Source: Bacteroidota bacterium
GTDB lineage: Bacteria > Spirochaetota > Spirochaetia > JABMQR01
Length of the DNA stretch: 13,632 nt
Assembly: GCA_013202335.1 (NCBI GenBank)
Contig: JABMQR010000338.1
Location: 1-13,632, forward strand
Direction: 5' to 3'
A program made the position numbers and the translations under genes. Of the stretch, positions 1 to 5,393 are shown one piece after another. Every line of letters starts with the position of its first letter. Positions within the stretch are counted from its first letter, which is position 1. A model generated the notes under the pieces. It did not search any database, was not told where the DNA came from, and saw only the letters and a program-made list of their open reading frames with translations.

Positions 1-155
1 AGCATCTAAGTGGGAAGCCCTCCTCAAGATGAGACATCCCATCCAGGAGAACTGGACTGAAGATACCAGAGAGAACATCTGGTTGATAGGCTGGAAGTGT
101 ACGCATGGCAACATGTTTAGCTGACCAGTACTAATTTATCGTGCGGCTTGACCAT
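1..155 (+). rRNA. rrl: 23S ribosomal RNA, 3' end (partial)
   Basis: This is the last ~155 nt of the large-subunit rRNA; the gene begins before the window. The typical 3'-terminal domain VI pattern is visible: GCATCTAAGTGGGAAGCC near the start, then TCCTCAAGATGAGA, the GGCTGGAAGTGTACG stretch, and the closing TGACCAGTACTAATTTATC followed by GCGGCTTGACC. The 3' end is placed just after GCTTGACCAT by analogy with other bacterial 23S ends, to within a few nt. It is followed on the same strand by a spacer and 5S rRNA, the usual 23S-5S order. Confidence 0.96.
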
Positions 156-187
156 ATTATTAAGTTCATCCTGAACCGTTCACACTT

Positions 188-238
188 GTGTTGAAAAGTG
201 ATCTGCTTGAAAAGAAGCAGATCACCGATATTCAACGC
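188..238 (+). other. 23S-5S spacer hairpin, probable rRNA processing element
   Basis: The spacer between 23S and 5S carries a strong hairpin. GTGATCTGCTT (198-208) pairs perfectly with AAGCAGATCAC (215-225) around a 6-nt loop. An outer stem, GTTGAA (190-195) with TTCAAC (231-236), extends by further G-C and G-U pairs to about 188/238. There is no T-run behind it, so it is not a terminator. A double-stranded stem here would suit RNase III-type maturation of the pre-rRNA, but that is inference. No tRNA is present in the spacer. Confidence 0.6.
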
Positions 239-326
239 GTTGGTAAGAGAGAAAGAAAGAGAATAACTTAGGTTGTTACTGTATCCGGTCCATGAGAGTG
301 GAGGGGTGCAGAGATAAACTAAGTAA

Positions 327-441
327 GTCTGGTGACCATAGCAGAGGGGTCCCACCCGTTCCCATCCCGAACACGGTAGTTAAGCCCTCTTGCGCCGATG
401 GTACTGCGGTTCGTCCGTGGGAGAGTAGGTCGTTGCCAGGC
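327..441 (+). rRNA. rrf: 5S ribosomal RNA
   Basis: This is a complete 5S rRNA of about 115 nt. The conserved core CCCATCCCGAACACGG (helix III/loop region) is followed by AGTTAAGCCCTC and GGGAGAGTAGGTCG. The ends close helix I: GTCTGGTGAC at the 5' side pairs with GTTGCCAGGC at the 3' side, with a few G-U pairs. The ends were set from this helix, so each may be off by 1-2 nt. It lies 171 nt after 23S in the same operon and is followed at once by a T-run and a terminator stem. Confidence 0.96.
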
Positions 442-445
442 TTTT

Positions 446-487
446 TTTTATTTAAAAGCACCCTGAAATGGGTGCTTTTAAATAAAA
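446..487 (+). terminator. Intrinsic terminator after 5S rRNA
   Basis: A perfect 18-bp stem (446-463 with 470-487) encloses the 6-nt loop TGAAAT. Its GC-rich core is AGCACCC/GGGTGCT, flanked by A-run and T-run arms (AAAAGCACCC ... GGGTGCTTTT). It directly follows the 5S gene and its T8 tract at 442-449. Because that T8 tract lies on the left, the element also looks like a stem plus U-run when read on the minus strand, so it may terminate in both directions. Confidence 0.85.
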
Positions 488-508
488 CATTGGTCTAAAA
501 CAATCTAA

Positions 509-563
509 GCAGAAACCTGCCGGTTTCTGCCCAGGAAAAGCTTCTGAGAACAAAAGGAGCTTT
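509..563 (+). other. Two tandem hairpins between rRNA terminator and second terminator
   Basis: GCAGAAACC (509-517) pairs perfectly with GGTTTCTGC (522-530) around the tetraloop TGCC. A second stem follows: AAAGCTTC (537-544) with GGAGCTTT (556-563), 8 bp with one G-T pair and an 11-nt loop. Neither has a T-run behind it, and there is no credible ORF here. With the terminator at 585-644, the tract looks like a structured RNA of roughly 130-150 nt, either trailer RNA of the rRNA operon or an independent small RNA. No RNA family was recognised. Confidence 0.35.
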
Positions 564-584
564 CTTAAAAAGAGTGGTGAAGTA

Positions 585-644
585 GTCTGGATAAGATCGG
601 GGAAACGAAGAGCTTTTCCCGTGTCGTATGCCAGGCTTTTTTTT
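585..644 (+). terminator. Second terminator hairpin with 5S-like ends (possible 5S relic)
   Basis: This is a long imperfect hairpin followed by T8. GTCTGG (585-590) pairs with CCAGGC (631-636), and ATA, GAT and CGGGGAAA pair in turn with TAT, GTC and TTTTCCCG around the loop CGAAGAGC, giving about 20 bp with small bulges. It should act as a rho-independent terminator for the rRNA operon. Both ends repeat the 5S gene: AGTCTGG at the 5' side, and GTCGT(A)TGCCAGGC plus T8 at the 3' side against GTCGTTGCCAGGC plus T8 in 5S. The middle of 5S is missing. It may be a shrunken 5S copy or a converged terminator. Confidence 0.7.
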
Positions 645-667
645 CTCTTTTTTATTCCGTTAACAAG

Positions 668-1627
668 TTAACTATAAAGCTCTTGCAGAAACGTCCCTAA
701 AGGAAGTGGCGAAGATACCTTAGGTAGTGCGCCGGATGAATGAGGCAACCCAGTATTTAAACTCTCATTACCAATTACATGAATCAAGTTCTCTGTTTTC
801 TCTGAGAGTATTAATTCGAATTTCTCAGCAGCGGTTTGGGCAGCACTTACAAAAATTTCGTTAAAACTCTTTTTTGAAGTAACATGCGGAGCCCACGGGT
901 GTTTCCACTCTGAATGTCCGGTATTTAATACATCAAGATAGTCAGGGATATAAGGTGGGTGAAACAAAGCTAAGAGACGTGATTGAACACTCTCTTTTTC
1001 AATAGTTTTAATTCGCTCTACAAGATCCTTTCTCCAGGTATCTGTTTTCCGTAAAAAGTGCATAGTATCATTGTAGGCATTACTGATACGGATACAAATA
1101 TCTTCATGTGAATAAGGATTGTTAAATTGAATATTGATTGCTTTGGTGAGAGTATTTGTCAGGTTTTCAGGAGATTCAGGACCGAGGAATATTGAATTAT
1201 AAAAAGAGTATTTATCAGGACTTTTAATCGAATAAAAGCTGCTAATTTCAATATCAATTAATCTCTCTAAAAAAGGGTGAAATAATTTATTATCTTTTCC
1301 CCAACCGGAAAAGTAGGTAATGAAAGGATGTGTTTCACGATCAAGAAAGGCATGAGTTATAAAGCCAAAAATATATGAACCAATGGGAGAACTCCAGTTT
1401 TCACCTGAAGTGAGCATTCCCTGTATTAATGCGTAACAAAACATCCCATAATTTTTTCTGTGCAGTGATTTTCCCCAAAATAAAGAGGAAGGCATGGTAC
1501 GTTGATTGTGCAGGAAAATATCCGGACCCTGGCATCCGAGAGTAAACCATTTTGTATGTGAAATAGTAAAATTAGCGAGGTGTGCTGTTTCCCTGCCAAA
1601 TAAAGTATGAGCAATGTGTGACGGCAT
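668..1627 (-). CDS. Zinc-dependent phospholipase C family protein
   Basis: This 319-aa protein has the N-terminal layout of the Zn_dep_PLPC family. It begins MPSHIAH, then GCQGPDIF at residues 31-38, then YIFGFITHAFLDRETHP (85-101), where H92, D96 and H100 are plausible metal ligands. HPFLE (117-121) supplies an HxxxE pair. The family is named after clostridial alpha-toxin, but most bacterial members of this shorter type have no proven substrate, so lipase activity is inferred. No signal peptide or membrane segment is visible, suggesting a cytoplasmic protein. The start follows a weak ribosome site (CTAAAG), but the MPSH start matches family members. The C-terminal half from about residue 150 is unfamiliar. 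It converges on the rRNA operon and diverges from the DegT-like gene. Confidence 0.8.
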   Translation of the reverse strand: MPSHIAHTLFGRETAHLANFTISHTKWFTLGCQGPDIFLHNQRTMPSSLFWGKSLHRKNYGMFCYALIQGMLTSGENWSSPIGSYIFGFITHAFLDRETHPFITYFSGWGKDNKLFHPFLERLIDIEISSFYSIKSPDKYSFYNSIFLGPESPENLTNTLTKAINIQFNNPYSHEDICIRISNAYNDTMHFLRKTDTWRKDLVERIKTIEKESVQSRLLALFHPPYIPDYLDVLNTGHSEWKHPWAPHVTSKKSFNEIFVSAAQTAAEKFELILSEKTENLIHVIGNESLNTGLPHSSGALPKVSSPLPLGTFLQELYS

Positions 1628-1681
1628 ATGATGACTTTAGAACTAACTTTTAAAAAAAGCAACAGCAAAATCATCACTTAT

Positions 1682-1698
1682 TTTAGGTAAAACCTAAA
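1682..1698. promoter_or_regulatory. Palindrome in divergent intergenic region, possible operator
   Basis: TTTAGGT and ACCTAAA form a perfect 7-bp dyad around AAA, in the 175-bp gap between the divergent PLC-like and DegT-like genes. TTAGG...CCTAA half-sites recall metal-responsive DtxR-family operators, but the spacing is shorter than the classic 19-bp box. It could equally be a short hairpin. No promoter in this gap was convincing enough to list. Confidence 0.3.
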
Positions 1699-1779
1699 TT
1701 CGGCTTATACATTTTTATATTGCCTATTGCAAAGTAAATACTTCTCAATTATTCTAAATAAGAAATAAAATGAAAGGAA

Positions 1780-1806
1780 ATGATTAAACAGGTATTTGTT
1801 GCATGA
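1780..1806 (+). CDS. Possible 8-codon leader ORF coupled to the DegT-like gene
   Basis: ATG at 1780 opens a short frame encoding MIKQVFVA that ends in TGA at 1804-1806. The stop overlaps the start of the next gene as ATGA. It has a clear ribosome site (GAAAGG, 1772-1777), whereas the DegT-like gene has only a weak AGG about 10 nt ahead of its ATG. The arrangement would let ribosomes ending the leader restart on the downstream ATG. The peptide has no attenuator-like run of one amino acid. Such short frames can arise by chance. Confidence 0.35.
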   Translation: MIKQVFVA

Positions 1807-2828
1807 TAAAACTCTTTAAACCAACTTTGAAGCGAAAAGATATGGATTCAGTACTCAATACAATGGTTGATGAGGCTATAGGACCAGGGGAAAAATATAA
1901 AGAGTTTTCTCACTTAATCAGAGATTACTTTGAAGCAGAAAGTTGTACCCTTATGAGGTCTTACGTAAGTGCCTTTGAAACAGCATGTAATTTACTGCAT
2001 CTTGGAAAAGATTCAAAGGTAATCATATCACCGCTTTCACCATCCTGGTATGTTGATATTCTTGAAAAACTACAAAGTAGCATTTTATTTGCTGACGTAG
2101 ATCAATATACAGGATGTATCTCTCCTGAAGCGGTTAAAGAGCTGCTTCCGCAAAATCCTTCTGCATTGATCATACATGATCCCTTTGGCAATCTTCCAGA
2201 TTATAAAAAGCTTTCACAAATACCTATCCCTATAATTGAGGATATAACTCAGGGATTTGGTACAAGAAAAAATGAATATAAACCTGGTGAAATTGCGTCT
2301 ATAATAATATCAGCTTTTGAAGAGGAATCAGTTATTACTACCGGAGGAGGAGCGGCTTTAATACTAAATGAAAAGAAGTATATAAAACCACTTCAGGAGT
2401 TGGTGGACATAACAGGAAAATTGGAGCTGATGCCTGACATGAATGCTGCGCTGGGGATTGTGCAGTTTAAGGCCATGTCTGGTTTAATTGAGAGAAGGCG
2501 GGAGTATTTGGCTCTGTTTAGAAGTTCTGTTAGTAAAACTAAACATAAAATACTGATTGAGAGTTCAGATTTAATTTTAGCAAATGGGTATGTGCTGCCT
2601 ATTTTGCTGGATTCAAGGATTAAAGAGGTCAATAAGTTTACCCGCAGATACAAGATTGAAACGGTAAACCCATTTGAGAGCTGTGCTGTAAGTAGAGTTG
2701 AGGTTGACCAGAATCTTTATCCAAACAGTATTCCTTTTAGATTAAGGACGCTGTTTTTTCCATTGTATCCTTTGTTGTCGAAGGATCAGTTAAAAACTCT
2801 GGTTAAGGTACTATCCACCTTACCATGA
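1803..2828 (+). CDS. DegT/DnrJ/EryC1-fold protein lacking the PLP lysine
   Basis: This 341-aa protein follows the DegT/StrS sugar aminotransferase plan: an N-terminal FKPTLKRKDMDSV, IIEDITQGFG (144-153, matching the family's DAAQ region with D147 and Q150), ITTGGGAALIL (178-188) and NAALGIVQFKAM...RRREY in the C-terminal half. The Lys that normally forms the Schiff base with pyridoxal phosphate, just before TTGxGG, is Ser176 here (SAFEEESVITTGGG). Classical transamination is therefore unlikely. Known lysine-less relatives include dehydratases that use His in its place and non-catalytic homologues; which applies here is unknown. It is shorter than the usual 370-400 aa. No in-frame start lies upstream because a TAA stands at 1785. 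It ends 22 nt before nadK, so the two are probably cotranscribed, but a functional link is not evident. Confidence 0.8.
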   Translation: MIKLFKPTLKRKDMDSVLNTMVDEAIGPGEKYKEFSHLIRDYFEAESCTLMRSYVSAFETACNLLHLGKDSKVIISPLSPSWYVDILEKLQSSILFADVDQYTGCISPEAVKELLPQNPSALIIHDPFGNLPDYKKLSQIPIPIIEDITQGFGTRKNEYKPGEIASIIISAFEEESVITTGGGAALILNEKKYIKPLQELVDITGKLELMPDMNAALGIVQFKAMSGLIERRREYLALFRSSVSKTKHKILIESSDLILANGYVLPILLDSRIKEVNKFTRRYKIETVNPFESCAVSRVEVDQNLYPNSIPFRLRTLFFPLYPLLSKDQLKTLVKVLSTLP

Positions 2829-2850
2829 TTTCAGCACATAAAGAGGTGCT

Positions 2851-3705
2851 ATGAAACGTTCAATAAATAAAGTTCTGGTAGTAGTTAATCTCAACAAACC
2901 TCAGGCAGAAGCACTTGTTTCTGAGATATCAGCATATTTGTTGAGATTAAACATAGAAGTTCAAATCTTTCGTCTTTCAGGAAGAGTTGAACCACCTGTA
3001 ATTGATAATATCGATCTGGTTTTTAGTCTTGGGGGGGATGGAACAGTACTGTTTTGTTCGCGTATTCTCCAGGATAGGGGGATACCTATTCTTGCCGTTA
3101 ATCTCGGTACATTTGGTTTTATTACTGAAGTATCTATGGATGAATGGAAAGAGGCTTTTGATCAATTTGTGGCAGGAAAAACAGGATTGTCTCATCGATT
3201 GATGATTCGTGTTGCTGTAACCAGGGATGGTGAAAATATATTTATGAGTCGTGGGCTGAATGATCTGGTTGTTAAAGCCAATGGCGTTTCAAATATAGTT
3301 AAATTGAAACTTACTCTTAATGAGACACGATTAGGAACTTTCAGGGCAGATGGAATTCTGGTTGCAACTCCTACCGGGTCTACGGCTTACAGTCTTGCAG
3401 CCGGCGGACCAATTTTGGATTCTGAGATGGATGCATTGATTGTTACCCCCATATGCCCATTTACTCTCTCGAACAGGCCTATTGTTGTTTCAGGAGAGGA
3501 TATTATTCATATAGAGGTTTTAGAGCACCAAAGAACGGATTTGAATCTCTCCATAGACGGGCAGGAAATGCTTCCGTTGAAAGAGGGTGATATAGTGATG
3601 GTCGAGAGATCCAGAGGGCGTGCTTTGCTGGTTTTATCAAATAAACGGAACTTCTATGAAGTTGTCCGTGCAAAACTGAATTGGTCCGGAGATTCTGATG
3701 CTTGA
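2851..3705 (+). CDS. nadK: NAD kinase
   Basis: This 284-aa enzyme phosphorylates NAD+ with ATP or polyphosphate to give NADP+ in the cytoplasm, the only route to NADP. The diagnostic GGDGT is at residues 61-65 with catalytic D63. AVNLGTFGFITE (82-93) and LNDLVV (136-141, the family's NE/D motif) follow, and then the glycine-rich TPTGSTAYSLAAGGPI (173-188). LSIDGQ near 233-238 completes the C-terminal domain. Length is typical for bacterial enzymes. The start has a good ribosome site (AGAGG, 8 nt region upstream). The last 8 nt overlap recN, a common bacterial neighbour. The GGDG motif is encoded within a run of seven G (3028-3036 area). Confidence 0.97.
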   Translation: MKRSINKVLVVVNLNKPQAEALVSEISAYLLRLNIEVQIFRLSGRVEPPVIDNIDLVFSLGGDGTVLFCSRILQDRGIPILAVNLGTFGFITEVSMDEWKEAFDQFVAGKTGLSHRLMIRVAVTRDGENIFMSRGLNDLVVKANGVSNIVKLKLTLNETRLGTFRADGILVATPTGSTAYSLAAGGPILDSEMDALIVTPICPFTLSNRPIVVSGEDIIHIEVLEHQRTDLNLSIDGQEMLPLKEGDIVMVERSRGRALLVLSNKRNFYEVVRAKLNWSGDSDA

Positions 3706-5386
3706 GACTTTGCATATTAAAAATTTTGCATTGATTGATGATTTGACTTTGACCTTCACGAAAGGGCTAAACATTCTCAGTGGTGAAACCGGCGCTGGGA
3801 AATCAATTCTTATCGGCGCAATCAGTCTGATTTTAGGTGTTCGTGGAGACAGCACGTCTGTTAGAACCGGCAGCAAAGAAACCATTGTAACAGCAGTAGT
3901 TCGCATTCCTGATGATCTGGAATTGAGGAACTGGTTAAAGGATCATGGGATCGAGTGTGATGATAATTCAATTATTATTAAACGGATAGTACGAATTAAT
4001 GGTCGCAGCTCTATTTTCATACAATCAGAACAAATGACGCTTAAAGATTTGCAGTTTATTTCTAAATATCTTTTTGATATGCATGGTCAGCATGAACACC
4101 AGTCAATTTTGTATGAAGAATCACAGCGAAAACTGCTTGATTCGTATGGGAAATTGAGTATTCAGGTAATGAACTATGGTGTTAACTACGATACATTAAG
4201 AAAATTAAGGCAAGAACTTGCTTCGTTTCATACATCAGAGCGGGAAACAATCCGGGAAAAAGATATGCTTGAATATGCAGTTCGCGAGATTGAGCTTGCT
4301 GTATTGCTTCCAAATGAGGATCTTGAACTTCAGGAAGAATTGCACAGGTTGTCCCAATCTGAGCAATTAACCGAATATATAGCTGAATGCAGCAGAATCC
4401 TTTATGGTGATTCCAATCCCGGTGTAATAAGTCTTGTTAAATCAGCTCAGAAATCACTTTCAGAAGCTTTATCTATTGACGGTCGACTTGAGCAAGTAGA
4501 AAAGCAGGTGGAAAACTCTCTCTATGAGCTTGAGGATGCCTACGATTTTCTTCGTCAGTATCGTGATTCAATCGATTTTTCACCGGAGCGCATTGATGCT
4601 ATTCAGGAACGTTTGCAGTTGATTAAAAATTTGATGAGAAAATACGGGAATACAATCCTGGAAGTTCTGGAGTACAGAGACAAAGCAGTTGAAAAGCTTT
4701 CAGATATGGATAATGAGTATGCAGATAGAGATGAACTGGAAAAAGTTATAGCAAAGCTGGAAATTGAATTGTCGGAAATGGCAGTTAAATTATCTCAGGC
4801 ACGAAAGTATACTGCAGAAAGGTTGGGACCGGGAATCAAGAAACATCTTGCACTATTAGGTATGCCGCAAGCGGAATTTACCGTGGAAGTTGTACCTGAT
4901 GAAATCCATGAATCCGTCTCACATTCCCATTCTTATGGTATAGATACTGTTTTTTTTAAAATTTCTCCTAATATTGGTGAGCCGGCAAAAGAGTTGAAGG
5001 GTGTTGCCTCAGGTGGTGAATTATCAAGAATAATGCTTGCCGTAAAAACAGTTTTCTCAGAAAATGATACTATTGAAACACTGATTTTTGATGAAATTGA
5101 TGCTGGAATCGGTGGTGCTATAGCTTCATCTGTGGGTGATCACCTCAGTAAGCTTGCTCAAAAGAGGCAAGTTCTCTGCATTACCCACCTTGCTTCAATT
5201 GCTGTAAAAGCAGATACGCATTTTTCTGTGTATAAACGAGAACAAAACTTACGAACCATAACAGAGGTGCGAAGGCTTGGGGAAGATGAGCGGGTGGCAG
5301 AAATTGCCAGAATGCTTTCGGGTAATTCATCTGCAGATTCTGCAATTGCTCATGCCCGTGATTTGCTTCAGGCAAAGTTAAGATAG
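3698..5386 (+). CDS. recN: DNA repair protein RecN (SMC-like ATPase)
   Basis: This 562-aa protein is full length for RecN, which acts on the nucleoid in double-strand break repair by recombination. The N-terminal ATPase half has Walker A GETGAGKS at residues 29-36 and the RecN-typical MHGQHEHQ at 128-135. The centre (about 150-360) is rich in E/K/L heptads, forming the coiled-coil arm. The C-terminal half carries the ABC signature SGGELSR (438-444) and Walker B LIFDEIDAGIGG (462-473), then CITHLASIA. The start overlaps the nadK stop by 8 nt, implying translational coupling. No LexA-type operator was identified upstream; if it is damage-induced, the control probably lies ahead of the whole operon. 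Confidence 0.97.
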   Translation: MLETLHIKNFALIDDLTLTFTKGLNILSGETGAGKSILIGAISLILGVRGDSTSVRTGSKETIVTAVVRIPDDLELRNWLKDHGIECDDNSIIIKRIVRINGRSSIFIQSEQMTLKDLQFISKYLFDMHGQHEHQSILYEESQRKLLDSYGKLSIQVMNYGVNYDTLRKLRQELASFHTSERETIREKDMLEYAVREIELAVLLPNEDLELQEELHRLSQSEQLTEYIAECSRILYGDSNPGVISLVKSAQKSLSEALSIDGRLEQVEKQVENSLYELEDAYDFLRQYRDSIDFSPERIDAIQERLQLIKNLMRKYGNTILEVLEYRDKAVEKLSDMDNEYADRDELEKVIAKLEIELSEMAVKLSQARKYTAERLGPGIKKHLALLGMPQAEFTVEVVPDEIHESVSHSHSYGIDTVFFKISPNIGEPAKELKGVASGGELSRIMLAVKTVFSENDTIETLIFDEIDAGIGGAIASSVGDHLSKLAQKRQVLCITHLASIAVKADTHFSVYKREQNLRTITEVRRLGEDERVAEIARMLSGNSSADSAIAHARDLLQAKLR

Positions 5387-5393
5387 GGTGTTT

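Noticed and set aside
156..326. tRNA gene in the 23S-5S spacer
   Set aside because: No cloverleaf or conserved T-arm sequence was found; the only structure is the long simple hairpin.
131..498. Short open frames over the rRNA region on both strands
   Set aside because: They cover the 23S end, spacer and 5S gene, so they are chance frames in structural RNA.
3028..3036. Run of seven G in nadK as a phase-variation tract
   Set aside because: The bases simply encode the invariant Gly-Gly-Asp of the GGDG motif, and seven is short for slippage in an essential gene.
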